From: Paenibacillus sp. JNUCC-31
GTDB lineage: Bacteria > Bacillota > Bacilli > Paenibacillales > Paenibacillaceae
Direction of reading: 5' to 3'
Assembly: GCF_014844075.1 (NCBI RefSeq)
Contig: NZ_CP062165.1
Coordinates: 2,790,001 to 2,854,000, forward strand
Length of the DNA: 64,000 nt
Shown piece by piece: positions 44,492 to 54,305 of the stretch (its first letter is position 1; every line of letters starts with the position of its first letter). Position numbers and translations under genes: made by a program. The notes under the pieces are model-generated. The model made no database searches, was not told the DNA's origin, and worked only from the letters and a program-made list of their open reading frames with translations.

Positions 44492-44722
44492 AATTATCAC
44501 GTCCTTGGAAGTAATAGGTGGATTGTTTGCTTACCCGCCTGTTTCACCGTTTACAGGTGATTATAGATTTCTTATACGGAACATATTTTCATCATACAAA
44601 AAAAATATTGACCCTACAATGGAATCGTGATAGATTTTGTTCATCAATAAGAATATTAATTTCATATTTGTAAACTTTATTTTGATTACATTACACCCAT
44701 TTCTTATCAGGTGGTGATTGCA

Positions 44723-45400
44723 TTGAATAATTATTCATTAACTTACGAGGTTCAACTTCCCTCCGATTACGATACAGAACAACCATATCCCGTGATCTTT
44801 GCTCTGCATGGCATGGGTTCGGATGATCAGGATATGCTGCGGCTGATGCAGCCCCTCCAATCGGATTTTATTATCGTCGCCGTACGGGGACCCATCATTC
44901 AGGGTAGTGGCTACGCCTATTTTCAGATTAAAAGCATTGGCAATCCCGTCCGGGAATTGTTCGACGCTTCTGTTCAGGGACTGCAACAGCTAATCGTTGA
45001 CTTGTCCTCCAAATATGCCATTGATCCCGCACGGCGTTATATCGCCGGATTCAGTCAGGGAGCCATTATGGCGATGACACTCTCGCTGATCATGGGAGAT
45101 GCGATTAAGGGAATTGTAGCCATGAGTGGTTACATTCCGCAATTTGTGAAAGACGAATACAAGATACAGCCCGGCTCGGAGTTATCCGTATTCATATCGC
45201 ATGGCGATCAGGATCATCTCTTCCCGCTGCAACTTGGCGAAGATAACGCGAGCTTCTTCCGCGAACACACCGATAATGTTACGTACGTTCCATATCACGG
45301 TGGGCACCAAGTCACTCCCGATCTATATCAACAATTTCAACAATGGCTTCGGACGGATGCCAATCTGGCTGCCGAAGACCTGAAAGGACTGAATTCATAA
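44723..45400 (+). CDS. Alpha/beta hydrolase (carboxylesterase-like)
   Basis: The protein has 225 residues from TTG 44723, with GGTGGTGA upstream. A GTG at 44711 is an alternative. Oxyanion region FALHGMGSDDQDM, nucleophile Ser in GFSQG (about residue 112), Asp in SHGDQDHLFP and His in HGGHQV form a full catalytic triad. It resembles the YtpA/phospholipase-carboxylesterase group. The stop codon overlaps the next start (TAATG), so it is cotranslated with the dioxygenase gene. Confidence 0.88.
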   Translation: MNNYSLTYEVQLPSDYDTEQPYPVIFALHGMGSDDQDMLRLMQPLQSDFIIVAVRGPIIQGSGYAYFQIKSIGNPVRELFDASVQGLQQLIVDLSSKYAIDPARRYIAGFSQGAIMAMTLSLIMGDAIKGIVAMSGYIPQFVKDEYKIQPGSELSVFISHGDQDHLFPLQLGEDNASFFREHTDNVTYVPYHGGHQVTPDLYQQFQQWLRTDANLAAEDLKGLNS

Positions 45401-46170
45401 TGATGCCATCCCTGTTTATCGCTCACGGCGCGCCATCGCTCGCACTGGAGGAACATGCCTACACTGAATTTCTGCAAAAACTTGGACAAGAACTGCCGAA
45501 ACCCAAAGCAATTATATTGTTCTCTGCTCACTGGGAATCCACAACTCAATTGGTTTCCTCGGTAGCCAATTACGAGACCATCTATGATTTCGGTGGCTTC
45601 CAGCCTGAACTGTATCAGATCAAATACCCGGCACAAGGACATGAAGAGACCACTGCGGAGATTCAGCGTCTGTTCGCGAATGCCGGCATTCCGGTAGAAA
45701 GCGACTTCGTTCGTGGTCTGGATCACGGTGCTTGGGTCGTTCTTCGCCTGCTCTATCCGAACGCAGATATCCCGGTTGTTACGTTGTCTGTAAACCGTTA
45801 TCTGTCCAATGAACAGCAGTATCAGGTAGGAAAGGCACTCGCCACATTGCGCGAGCAGGATGTTCTAGTGATTGGTAGTGGCGGAACAGTACACAATCTG
45901 CGGCAATTAAACTGGGAAAGCGCAGGCGTTGATCCTTGGGCCATGGCGTTTGACAACTGGTTGCATGACAAGCTGATGAGCTGGGATACCACGTCCCTCT
46001 TCGCCTATGACAAGCTCGCACCATCCGCCCAGGCAGCCGTGCCTACGCCAGAGCATTTTGTGCCACTGCTGCTTGCCATGGGTGCAGGGGATCAGAACAA
46101 GCAGGCATCACTTCTGTTCAAAGCCTATCAGTATGGCAATCTGAGCCTGTCTTGCTGGAAGTTTGATTGA
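45400..46170 (+). CDS. Class III extradiol dioxygenase family protein (DODA/YgiD-like)
   Basis: The protein has 256 residues from ATG 45400 (TAATGATG at the hydrolase stop). Metal ligands and signature are visible: the opening SLFIAHGAPSLAL, then AIILFSAHWES, GLDHGAWVVLRLLYPNADIPVV and VIGSGGTVHNLRQL. The family includes 4,5-DOPA dioxygenase-like enzymes that cut catechols. The pairing with an esterase suggests breakdown of a phenolic ester. The operon ends at the hairpin at 46206. Confidence 0.9.
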   Translation: MMPSLFIAHGAPSLALEEHAYTEFLQKLGQELPKPKAIILFSAHWESTTQLVSSVANYETIYDFGGFQPELYQIKYPAQGHEETTAEIQRLFANAGIPVESDFVRGLDHGAWVVLRLLYPNADIPVVTLSVNRYLSNEQQYQVGKALATLREQDVLVIGSGGTVHNLRQLNWESAGVDPWAMAFDNWLHDKLMSWDTTSLFAYDKLAPSAQAAVPTPEHFVPLLLAMGAGDQNKQASLLFKAYQYGNLSLSCWKFD

Positions 46171-46205
46171 TCTGTTGAAATCAAACTTTATATAGAAGCA
46201 ACTAG

Positions 46206-46233
46206 ACACCCGTGCGAGCTCACACGGGTGTTT
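46206..46233 (+). terminator. Terminator of the hydrolase/dioxygenase operon
   Basis: ACACCCGTG / CACGGGTGT is a stem with a short loop, then TTTG. Confidence 0.75.
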
Positions 46234-46369
46234 GTAGTGATATGACCTTTTTTGCATAATGCTGGGAGTTGTAAAGCGGGTTATAATAACATTTAGTGGA
46301 AATGTAAAAGCTATCAATACGAATTGCCTTTTCTACATCTATTACATCTTTCTGGGAGGAACATACGAA

Positions 46370-47371
46370 GTGGCTGAACAACCAAAGTCTGAGAGCTTGA
46401 TGTCTCTCGTCAAAAAGGGAAACACATCCTCAGCCGTAGCTATGGCGGGTAATGCTGTACTTGCACTGTGCAAAGGAGGAGCCTTTCTTTTCAGTGGCAG
46501 TGGCGCCATGTTCGCCTCGGCGATGCACTCTTTGGCTGATGCCATCAACCAAGGGTTTGTCTTTGTCGGAAGTGTGTTGTCCGAGAAAAAACCTACACGC
46601 CGCTTTCCGACCGGATTCGGACGGGTCATCAACATTTTCTGCATGATCGCGGTCATTGTCGTTACCATTATGGCGTATGAAACGATCCATGAAGGAATTC
46701 ATCTGTTACAGCATCCTGTTGGTCATACCGGTGGCCTCTGGATTAACATCGGGGTGCTTGTATTAAACATTCTGATTGACGGTGCCATTCTAATCAAGGC
46801 CATGAAGGAAATTCTGAAAGAAGCACGCGCGCCAAAAGCTGCCGGATTTGCCCTGCTCCCCGCCGCTATCAAAAATGTAGGGCGCGCTGCACCGCCAACA
46901 CGTCTTGTATTTTACGAAGATGTTGTAGCTGTACTCGGTGCACTACTTGCGCTGATCTCTGTTGTAGTCATTGCCTTGACCAATTTTGCATTGCTCGATG
47001 GAATCGTGACCACCATTATTGGATGCCTGATGATTGCTGTCGCGTTCCGTGTGGGTTACGACAATATGATCGGACTGATTGGTGTAGCAGCTCCGCAGGA
47101 TATCGAGGATAAAGTATCCCAGACCATCCTGGCCGACACTCATGTTGCGGATATTCAAATGATGCGAATTATTCAGGAAGGCCGTTATTATCATGTCGAG
47201 GGTCTGATTGAGCTGACCAAAGGACTAAGCCTTGCTGATGCCGATGATATCAAGTTCCGTATTCAGGAGAAGTTAATGACGGACCCTGACATTGCTGATG
47301 CAGCCATCTCCATTATCGAAGATGATGGCGTGAACAGTTGGGGCAAGAAGCATTCGGATGTGGTGAAATAA
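46370..47371 (+). CDS. Cation diffusion facilitator transporter
   Basis: The protein has 333 residues from GTG 46370, with GGGAGGA 9 bases upstream. The frame opens earlier (46259) without a site. Membrane helices carry SGSGAMFASAMHSLADAINQGFVFVGS (the HxxxD metal site) and FYEDVVAVLGALLALISVV, and a cytosolic C-terminal domain follows. CDF proteins export Zn, Fe or Mn against protons. The metal cannot be assigned. It is monocistronic. Confidence 0.92.
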   Translation: MAEQPKSESLMSLVKKGNTSSAVAMAGNAVLALCKGGAFLFSGSGAMFASAMHSLADAINQGFVFVGSVLSEKKPTRRFPTGFGRVINIFCMIAVIVVTIMAYETIHEGIHLLQHPVGHTGGLWINIGVLVLNILIDGAILIKAMKEILKEARAPKAAGFALLPAAIKNVGRAAPPTRLVFYEDVVAVLGALLALISVVVIALTNFALLDGIVTTIIGCLMIAVAFRVGYDNMIGLIGVAAPQDIEDKVSQTILADTHVADIQMMRIIQEGRYYHVEGLIELTKGLSLADADDIKFRIQEKLMTDPDIADAAISIIEDDGVNSWGKKHSDVVK

Positions 47372-47404
47372 CCGGATTGCCCGCTTTTAATAAAAGAAGG
47401 AAAC

Positions 47405-47430
47405 AGCCCACTCTTCCGGGGTGGGTTTTT
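47405..47430 (+). terminator. Terminator after the CDF gene
   Basis: AGCCCACTC / GGGGTGGGT stem with TTTTT following. Confidence 0.8.
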
Positions 47431-47652
47431 AGTATGTTCAATAAGACAATTGCCGAGTGGCTGCGTAATGCTATTCGTAGACGTTAAACATTCGGTGCAA
47501 AAGTATTCCTTCTGCCCGCCCTGCTTCATCCCCACGTACTTTATTGGGTCAGATTTGCGCGATATTATCCGGGTGTCTGCCGGTTCACTTTTTGAAGGCT
47601 GCATTGGCATAATTGGGTTCACCGCTTGTGTATCGAAGTAGTATATTTCGTA
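47431..47652. other. Intergenic region without a supported gene
   Basis: About 220 bases. Short frames on both strands (for example 47450-47641 plus) lack a ribosome binding site and natural composition. Nothing else was recognised. Confidence 0.4.
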
Positions 47653-47670
47653 CCTAGACTTTAGTCTAGG
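47653..47670. promoter_or_regulatory. Perfect 8-2-8 palindrome upstream of a membrane protein gene
   Basis: CCTAGACTTTAGTCTAGG lies 120 bases before the ATG at 47791. It could be an operator. It shares TAGACT with the PerR boxes, but the spacing differs. Confidence 0.4.
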
Positions 47671-47790
47671 TTAAGTTTAACTCCAAAGACCGAGGATACC
47701 CTTTTGCGGTTCATGGTATGCTGTGAATAACGAGAAAACATACTCCATGACTGTTCGGGAATTGATCTTGTATTGAAAAGGAGAGATATC

Positions 47791-48291
47791 ATGGCTAAAC
47801 GCACCATCCTTGCGCCTGTGCTTATTTTGCTCGGCGTGTATCTGATCTTGAACCAGGGAGGTTCACTCGGTCCGGGTACGATCTTTGCCAATTTCTGGCC
47901 CACCCTATTTGTCATTCCACTGGGGCTGTTCTTCCATTGGCTGTACTTCTCCATGATTGGCAGAGGTGTTGGATTGCTGGTTCCAGGGGGTATCCTGCTC
48001 ACGGCAGGCGTTGTCAGCCAGATCGCTATGCTCTTTGATAACTGGAGCACGATGTGGCCCGGCTTCATTCTTGCGGTAGCGGTAGGCCTGTTTGAACTGT
48101 ATTGGTTCGGCGGCCGTAACAAATGGCTGCTGATCCCAATCAACATACTGACGGTTATATCGCTTCTCTTCTTCGCCGTCATGTCGATTGGCACGATGCT
48201 GACCAGCCTGTCCTTCATCCAGCCGTTCGTGGCGATTGTGCTGATTATGGGCGGCGCTTGGATCATGGTGGGTCGCAAAAAGCGCATGTAG
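47791..48291 (+). CDS. Small polytopic membrane protein (DUF5668-like)
   Basis: The protein has 166 residues from ATG 47791, with AAGGAGA at 6-7 bases. A TTG at 47773 is in frame but lies in that site. Five or so helices begin TILAPVLILLGVYLILNQGG, followed by FWPTLFVIPLGLFFHW, and the protein ends in a basic GRKKRM. The pattern is that of the N-terminal part of LiaF-like/DUF5668 proteins. The function is unknown. The 48342-48490 repeat lies just downstream. Confidence 0.8.
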   Translation: MAKRTILAPVLILLGVYLILNQGGSLGPGTIFANFWPTLFVIPLGLFFHWLYFSMIGRGVGLLVPGGILLTAGVVSQIAMLFDNWSTMWPGFILAVAVGLFELYWFGGRNKWLLIPINILTVISLLFFAVMSIGTMLTSLSFIQPFVAIVLIMGGAWIMVGRKKRM

Positions 48292-48342
48292 TGGCGTGAT
48301 ATAAGATGAAGGGCTGGGATTACACGATTCCACTTCGCGTGC

Positions 48343-48490
48343 AGAATAATCTTCCGATCGCTGTTATCCCCGGATTTCTTTCATTAATTTTTTTAAAGGA
48401 TGATATCCTGTGATAAAGGCGAACGCTTCGCTTCTACAGATTATTTCTGCCCTCTCCGTTAACGTGTGATCTTTAATGTTCATCTTATAT
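48343..48490. repeat. Dispersed intergenic repeat R2, copy 2
   Basis: 148-bp partner of 1901-2086. It shares the exact 20-mer TTCCGATCGCTGTTATCCCC at 48352-48371, GGCGAACGCTTC at 48418-48429, TTATTTCTG at 48441-48449 and the CTTATAT end. It is shorter by about 38 bp between the first two blocks. It lies downstream of both flanking genes (convergent arrangement). Confidence 0.7.
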
Positions 48491-48530
48491 GGCACTTCAA
48501 GCGCTATCGCTCTGAAGTAAGTAAGTAAAA

Positions 48531-48583
48531 AAATAAGGGGTGCAGCTCGTCATTCAAGTGAAATGACGAGCTGCACCCCTATT
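48531..48583. terminator. Very strong bidirectional terminator after potD
   Basis: GGGGTGCAGCTCGTCATT and its exact complement form an 18-bp perfect stem with a 7-base loop. On the minus strand it is followed by a long T run (TTATTTTTTT). It is about 270 bases past the potD stop, with the four-box element between, so that element is probably in the pot transcript. Confidence 0.85.
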
Positions 48584-48600
48584 TATTCTTTATCCAAATC

Positions 48601-48793
48601 TAACGAACTGTACACACGCTATTGGCGGTCATTTACGCTGATTGAAGTTTTAACGAATCAGAGAGACGCTATTCTGTCTAAGCAGCGGCTTATTGCCGTT
48701 TAAACACCTTTTTTATAAAGAATAGCTTCGCTGGAGTTCGTTAGCCTTCGTAATCCATGCAAATCAGCCCAATAAGGTGTGGTAGATTCGTTA
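48601..48793. repeat. Four-box palindromic element, copy B
   Basis: Boxes TAACGAA-N12-TAT lie at 48601-48623 and 48651-48673 (direct) and 48721-48743 and 48771-48793 (inverted). Spacing is 50 bp within each half, with a 47-bp centre. Total 193 bp against 192 for copy A at 7418. The centre holds a small CGGC-TTATT-GCCG hairpin. It lies between the potD stop and its terminator. Confidence 0.8.
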
Positions 48794-48850
48794 GCGGCTT
48801 GGATGTGCATGACATGCACGTTCATCCGACACCTCTCGCTCGAATGCCCC

Positions 48851-49924
48851 TTATTTGCTATGCATTTTAAATTCGAGGAACAAATCATTATAATGCGACA
48901 GCATTTTTTTGCCCAGATTATCGTACACTTCAAGCTTTCCTGTCAGCGTCTCATCCGGATAGAATCGTTCATCCTCCGAAATATCCTCTGGCAGCAGCTT
49001 CAATGCCTCGGCGTTTGGTGTGGAGTACCCGACATATTCGGCGTTACGGGCGGCATGATCCGGGTCCAGCATGAAGTTGATAAACTGATGTGCCCCTTCA
49101 ATATTGCTTGCGGTCTTCGGAATGACCATGTTATCGAACCATAGGTTCGAGCCTTCCTCAGGAACCACATAATCCAGCTTATCGTTCTCATCCATAATTT
49201 CCGACGCATCCCCGGACCATACGAGTCCAACCGCTGCTTCCTCGTTTGCCAGCAGCATTTTGATCTCGTCCCCGACAATGGCTCTGACGTTAGGCGTGAG
49301 GGTAGACAGTTTCTTTAAAGCTTCCTGCAGATGGTCTTCGTTCGTATCGTTCAGCGAATAACCGAGGCTGTTCAGCCCCATACCGATCACTTCACGGGCA
49401 CCGTCGAGCAGGAGGATTTGATTTTTCAAACGTGGGTCCCACAGGTCATTCCAGCTCTCAAATGTTAACCCGTCGACCAGTTCAGGATTGTACACAATCC
49501 CCACCGTTCCCCAGAAGTAAGGAATGGAGTACTTGTTGTCCTCATCGAAGGACAGATCCATGAAACGTGGATCAATGTTGCTCAGATTGGGTAGCTTGCT
49601 GTGATCCAGTGGAATGAGCAGATTCTCTTCTTTCATTTTGCTAATCGCATACTCGGAAGGAATCGCCACATCAAACGTCGTTCCGCCCTGCTCAATCTTG
49701 GTTAACATCGCTTCGTTCGAATCAAACGTCTGGTAGATCACCTTGATGCCGGTCTCTTGCTCAAATTCCTTCAGCAAATCCGGGTCGATATAATCGCCCC
49801 AGTTGTAAATCGTCAGCGTGTTGCCGCCGGAATACCCCTGACTCTTGTTCAGGTACGAAGCGAGAATCATCAAGGCAAAGGCAGCCACAAATACAATTGC
49901 AAATGTCCGTACCAGTTGCTTCAT
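48851..49924 (-). CDS. potD: Spermidine/putrescine ABC transporter substrate-binding protein
   Basis: The protein has 357 residues. A hydrophobic N-terminal segment (FAIVFVAAFALMILASYL) without a lipobox Cys suggests a membrane-anchored rather than lipidated binding protein. The mature part starts LTIYNWGDYIDPDLLKEFEQETGIKVIYQTFDSNEAML, diagnostic of PotD/PotF. The ATG overlaps the potC stop (ATGA). It captures polyamines outside the cell for PotABC. Confidence 0.94.
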   Translation of the reverse strand: MKQLVRTFAIVFVAAFALMILASYLNKSQGYSGGNTLTIYNWGDYIDPDLLKEFEQETGIKVIYQTFDSNEAMLTKIEQGGTTFDVAIPSEYAISKMKEENLLIPLDHSKLPNLSNIDPRFMDLSFDEDNKYSIPYFWGTVGIVYNPELVDGLTFESWNDLWDPRLKNQILLLDGAREVIGMGLNSLGYSLNDTNEDHLQEALKKLSTLTPNVRAIVGDEIKMLLANEEAAVGLVWSGDASEIMDENDKLDYVVPEEGSNLWFDNMVIPKTASNIEGAHQFINFMLDPDHAARNAEYVGYSTPNAEALKLLPEDISEDERFYPDETLTGKLEVYDNLGKKMLSHYNDLFLEFKMHSK

Positions 49925-50730
49925 GGACGCAGCCCCTTTCCTCCGGGTGGTATCCGTGTTGCACGGCGGTTAATGAAGTAATATCCAACCACCAGCAGCA
50001 CCGTCAGCAGGAACAGTAGCGTCGACAGCGCATTAATGGACAATGACACGCCCTGCCTTGCTCTTGAATAAATCTCCACAGAGAGTGTGGAGTATCCGTT
50101 GCCCGTGACAAAGAATGTTACCGCGAAGTCATCAAGCGAGTACGTCAATGCCATGAAGAATCCGGCAAAAATGCCCGGTTTAACGTATGGAAGCACGACA
50201 CGAGTCAGGATCTGCCATGATCCAGCACCCAGATCGCGCGCCGCATCCATCAAGGTCGGACTCATCTCCTGAAGCTTGGGCAGCACCATAATTACGACAA
50301 TCGGCACGCTGAATGCGATATGAGACAACAGTACCGAAGTGAATCCAAGCTTGATGCCAATCATGGTGAACAGAATCAGAAAGGACGCACCGATGATGAC
50401 ATCCGGACTAACGATCAGCACGTTATTGAGTGACAGCAACGTATTCTTGGTTCGTTTGCGCCGCACATGGTAGATCGCCAGTGCCCCTGCCACACCGAGC
50501 ATCGTTGAGATCGCCGAGGACAGGAGCGCAATAATAAACGTATTCAGTACAATGATCAGCAGCCGCGTATCCGCAAATACTTCCCTGTACCATTCCAATG
50601 TAAACCCTTCAAAGCCGCGCATATGCCCGCCACTGTTGAAGGAATAGAAGATCAGATATGCGATCGGTGCGTACAGTATGGCGAATACTACGGCCAGATA
50701 GACGTTAGACAGCTTTCCGTTTCTTCCCAT
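49921..50730 (-). CDS. potC: Spermidine/putrescine ABC transporter permease
   Basis: The protein has 269 residues, with AAGGAGG before the ATG. Six helices are visible, starting VYLAVVFAILYAPIAYLIFYSFNS, with the EAA-type loop MDAARDLGAGSWQILTRVVLPYVKPG that contacts PotA. The start lies inside the end of potB, so translation is coupled. It follows PotB in a single operon potA-potB-potC-potD. Confidence 0.95.
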   Translation of the reverse strand: MGRNGKLSNVYLAVVFAILYAPIAYLIFYSFNSGGHMRGFEGFTLEWYREVFADTRLLIIVLNTFIIALLSSAISTMLGVAGALAIYHVRRKRTKNTLLSLNNVLIVSPDVIIGASFLILFTMIGIKLGFTSVLLSHIAFSVPIVVIMVLPKLQEMSPTLMDAARDLGAGSWQILTRVVLPYVKPGIFAGFFMALTYSLDDFAVTFFVTGNGYSTLSVEIYSRARQGVSLSINALSTLLFLLTVLLVVGYYFINRRATRIPPGGKGLRP

Positions 50731-51538
50731 TACGCACCTCCTTCTTGCCTGATCCGGTCAGGAACATAATGATCGCCATCGCAATAATCAAAAAGACGGC
50801 AATCGTCGAACCCATTCCCCAGTCCTGGGTGACGAGAAAATGCTGCTCAATCGCTGTTCCCAGCGTAATTACCCGGTTTCCCGCAATAAGGCGGGTAATC
50901 ATGAACAACGATAACGCCGGAATAAATACGGCCTGACAGCCGGATTTCACTCCGCTGATTGTCAGCGGAAAGATGACCCGGCGGAACGTCAGCCAGGACG
51001 AAGCCCCGAGATCCCGTGCCGCATAGATCAGCGATGGATTCATCTCTTCCAGTGCGTTGAAGATGGGCAGGATCATGAACGGAATGAAGATGTACACCGA
51101 GACAAAGATAAAGCTGAAATCAGTGAACAGAATCTGCTTTGTGCCAATGCCCACCACTTCAAGCAGGGAATTGGTCAGGCCATACGTGCCGAACAGGCCG
51201 ATAAAGGCGTACGCTTTTAACAACAGATTGATCCAGCTTGGCAAAATAATAAGTAGCAGCCACAGCTGCTTGTGCTTCGTACGGGTCAGTAAATACGCTG
51301 TGGGATACGAAACTAACAGCGAGAACACCGTAATCAGAAATGCATACCAGAACGAACTCAGGGTCATCTGCATGTACACAGGTGTAAAGAACCGAGCGTA
51401 GTTACCCAACGTGAAATTGCCTTCCACATCGAAGAACGAGTAATACACCACCAGCAGAACCGGAGCAACTACAAACAACACCATCCATAACACATATGGA
51501 ATCAGATACGCATTGCGTGTACTCGCCTTAGTCTGCAT
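50705..51538 (-). CDS. potB: Spermidine/putrescine ABC transporter permease
   Basis: The protein has 277 residues from ATG 51538, which lies inside the potA stop region (CATGCAGACTAA). The longer frame to 51637 is an overlap with potA. Six helices and the EAA loop [26 protein letters not shown] are present. It forms the membrane channel with PotC. Confidence 0.94.
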   Translation of the reverse strand: MQTKASTRNAYLIPYVLWMVLFVVAPVLLVVYYSFFDVEGNFTLGNYARFFTPVYMQMTLSSFWYAFLITVFSLLVSYPTAYLLTRTKHKQLWLLLIILPSWINLLLKAYAFIGLFGTYGLTNSLLEVVGIGTKQILFTDFSFIFVSVYIFIPFMILPIFNALEEMNPSLIYAARDLGASSWLTFRRVIFPLTISGVKSGCQAVFIPALSLFMITRLIAGNRVITLGTAIEQHFLVTQDWGMGSTIAVFLIIAMAIIMFLTGSGKKEVRNGKKRKAV

Positions 51539-52643
51539 GAACGGCCTCTTGGTAGGCTTCCAGACGTTTGTCGAACTCTTCTTCCGTCTCGTTAAAGCGC
51601 ATGACGTGGATGGCTTCCGGGTCAAAATGCAGTCCAATACGAGCGCCTACCTCGGCTTTTTTCGTGGAATGTACCAGCCACTCATTACCCGCGTCATCGT
51701 AGGTGGATATCTCGTAATGCACCCCCCGGAACAGCTGCGAGTCCACGTTGACCTGCATTTTGCCCTGTTCCTCGGTTGTAATTTCCATATCCTCTGGACG
51801 AATCACAATCTCCACAGGCTCGTCCTTCTGCAGACCCTGATCGACACACTCGTACTGTGCGCCAGCAAATTCCACTACAAAGTCCTGCTTCATTTTGCCG
51901 GATACAATGTTCGATTCGCCAATAAAGTCCGCCACAAAACGGTTAATCGGCTCATCATAGATATCATTGGGTGTGCCGCTCTGTTGAATGACGCCACCGT
52001 TCAGGACAAAGATTTCATCCGACATCGCCAGGGCTTCCTCCTGATCATGTGTGACAAAAATAAACGTAATGCCCAGTCGCTGTTGCAGCTCGCGCAATTC
52101 ATACTGCATTTCTGTCCGCAGCTTCAGATCGAGCGCCGATAGCGGCTCATCCAGAAGCAAAATCTCGGGTTCATTCACAATCGCACGCGCAATCGCGACA
52201 CGTTGCCGTTGTCCGCCGGACATCTCGCCAATTTCACGGTTTTCATAACCGGACAGATTGACGAACTTGAGTGCTTCCAACACTTTGCTGCGAATCTCAG
52301 CCGTTTTCATCTTTTTGATCCGCAAACCAAAAGCTACGTTCTCAAAGACATTCAAATGTGGAAATAATGCGTAATCCTGAAATACGGTATTCACCTGCCG
52401 CTGGTGGGCAGGCACCCGGTTAATCAGTGCACCGTTAAAATAAATACTGCCCTGTGTCGGCTCCGCAAAGCCGGCGATCAAGCGCAATATCGTTGTTTTC
52501 CCGCAGCCTGACGGGCCGAGTAGCGTATAAAATTTACCCCGCTCAATCTCGAAGCTGACTTCCTTCAATACGGCTTCATCCTGATCGTATTGCTGGGTCA
52601 CCCGGTCGAAACGGATAATCGGTTGTTGTTCTGACATGTTCAT
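51528..52643 (-). CDS. potA: Spermidine/putrescine ABC transporter ATPase
   Basis: The protein has 371 residues, with AAAGGGGG before the ATG. Walker A is GPSGCGKT, the signature is [15 protein letters not shown], Walker B is [12 protein letters not shown], and the switch His is in [13 protein letters not shown] domain occupies the last 100 residues. It energises polyamine uptake and is the first gene of the pot operon. The divergent regulator gene at 52917 is the closest candidate controller, but nothing in the sequence shows this. Confidence 0.95.
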   Translation of the reverse strand: MNMSEQQPIIRFDRVTQQYDQDEAVLKEVSFEIERGKFYTLLGPSGCGKTTILRLIAGFAEPTQGSIYFNGALINRVPAHQRQVNTVFQDYALFPHLNVFENVAFGLRIKKMKTAEIRSKVLEALKFVNLSGYENREIGEMSGGQRQRVAIARAIVNEPEILLLDEPLSALDLKLRTEMQYELRELQQRLGITFIFVTHDQEEALAMSDEIFVLNGGVIQQSGTPNDIYDEPINRFVADFIGESNIVSGKMKQDFVVEFAGAQYECVDQGLQKDEPVEIVIRPEDMEITTEEQGKMQVNVDSQLFRGVHYEISTYDDAGNEWLVHSTKKAEVGARIGLHFDPEAIHVMRFNETEEEFDKRLEAYQEAVHAD

Positions 52644-52916
52644 ATCGCCCCCTTTAAACTTGAGGTATACCTCTATTGCTTATTCTTCTTGCAGGCCTCT
52701 TCCATTACAAACCCAACCTATTATACACGACTTTGTCCCAGCCTTGTTTCTTATAACGTAATTTATATCCTTTTTTCTTTCATTCCAAAAGGTATTCTGT
52801 ATAAACTTTTATGAATTGCCAAAGAAAATATTGACCACTGTAAAATTTTAGAATTATAATTCATATATATGGATTTTTACACTAAATTTTGGGTGATGAT
52901 AAGGGCGGTGTCATGC

Positions 52917-54305
52917 ATGCTGAATAAGACTATACGAGCGGAAGTGTTGCAATACATAAACAATCACCATTTAACGCAAAGCCAGTTCTCACAACGAGCA
53001 AACATAAATCCAGGCTCTTTCAGTCGCCTCATCAATCAGAATAAACCGTTCTCCATGAGCCAGCTTGATGGTATTACAAGAGCCATGGGTGTGAAGAATG
53101 ACCATTTCTATTCGCGGTTTGTGGAAGAATGTTTTACTTTGACAGCACCGGATTGGCGAAGATTGCGCCCTTTTATCATCCGCTGTGCAGAGGTGAAGCG
53201 TCTGGATTGCATCAAATTAATTTTGAGCAATCTTCTGGATAACACTAACTACGGCACTTTGATTTTTGAGGTTGCAGAGGAGTTGTTCCATGATCAGTAC
53301 AACGAGGCCGCCGCGTTGCTATATGAGGGTGTGAGTGTAATCGAGAAATACCAGCATTCTGAGCGATTAGCCCTGTGTCGATATCGATTGTTCCTTCTTT
53401 CATTAAGTGATAACCTGACCCAAAATTTGCGGGCCGCCACATTGTTCGAGCCCTACGCAAATCGTCTGGAGGAGTCCGACCAATTGGAAGCACTCAAACA
53501 TCTGGCTCACGTCTATGTTTCGCTGCATGAATGGCACAAGGTGGATGAACTCTCGGAAGAAATGTTCCATCTCGCTTCCATTCAGTACGAGCTTTCTCTT
53601 CGCGCCAAACGCAAAGATTCTAAAGCTAAACAGCCCGTTCGCCCTTTTTACTTCTACATGTTGTATGCGCGCCTGCTCCAAGCTGCAGTATATGAACAAT
53701 ATGAAGAATATCAGAGAGCAATTGAATACACCGTTTTGTATACCAATGCAGATGACTGGATTCATGATTCTTCCGATGAGGCCAAGCTCATTATTAATCA
53801 ATTCAATGACTTTTCAACAGCTAACCAGTATCTGTACCGATTATATATGGGAGAACTGGATGATCTGCCCGACTATATCGAGTATATCGCATCGCGGCCT
53901 GACGAAATTTTCCATGCACTCTGCAACATTATCAAGATCGCCAACAGGTTTGATATCAACATTGATGCCATTTTGGATCGTTTCCAGGAACATATCCCTT
54001 ACAAGACATATAACAGCGCGTTTGGAGAATACAATAAATCAATCAAGGCGGAGGAATACGCGACATTTTTAGCTAATCTGGGGAAGTACCATTTACATCG
54101 TGAACGTACCCAAGGCATCGATATTTTACTTGAGGGATTAGAATTTGCCGGTAATATAAGCAGTGACTCTAATACGATCAAATGTCTAACGGTATTTAAT
54201 CAACACAGAGAATGGGAAGATGAGGACAAGCGAGAGAAATTCAATAGCCTGAATTATAAAATATATTCCTCACATGAAAAAAAATCCTTTCAACGCTGTG
54301 AGTAA
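52917..54305 (+). CDS. HTH regulator with long helical-repeat domain
   Basis: The protein has 462 residues from ATG 52917, with AAGGGCGG 8 bases upstream. Upstream in-frame ATGs at 52869 and 52896 lack a site. An XRE-like helix-turn-helix lies in the first 60 residues (HHLTQSQFSQRANINPGSFSRLINQNKPFSMSQLDGI). About 400 residues of helical, TPR-like repeats follow (EVAEELFHDQYNEAAALLYEGVSVIEKYQ, LEALKHLAHVYVSLHEWHKVDEL). This HTH-plus-repeat plan is like that of RRNPP/AimR peptide receptors, though no secreted peptide gene was found directly downstream. It diverges from potA. Confidence 0.8.
   Translation: MLNKTIRAEVLQYINNHHLTQSQFSQRANINPGSFSRLINQNKPFSMSQLDGITRAMGVKNDHFYSRFVEECFTLTAPDWRRLRPFIIRCAEVKRLDCIKLILSNLLDNTNYGTLIFEVAEELFHDQYNEAAALLYEGVSVIEKYQHSERLALCRYRLFLLSLSDNLTQNLRAATLFEPYANRLEESDQLEALKHLAHVYVSLHEWHKVDELSEEMFHLASIQYELSLRAKRKDSKAKQPVRPFYFYMLYARLLQAAVYEQYEEYQRAIEYTVLYTNADDWIHDSSDEAKLIINQFNDFSTANQYLYRLYMGELDDLPDYIEYIASRPDEIFHALCNIIKIANRFDINIDAILDRFQEHIPYKTYNSAFGEYNKSIKAEEYATFLANLGKYHLHRERTQGIDILLEGLEFAGNISSDSNTIKCLTVFNQHREWEDEDKREKFNSLNYKIYSSHEKKSFQRCE

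Noticed and set aside
47263..47622. 119-codon minus-strand frame containing a CTEC pair
   Set aside because: It overlaps the CDF transporter end and its terminator and has no start signal.
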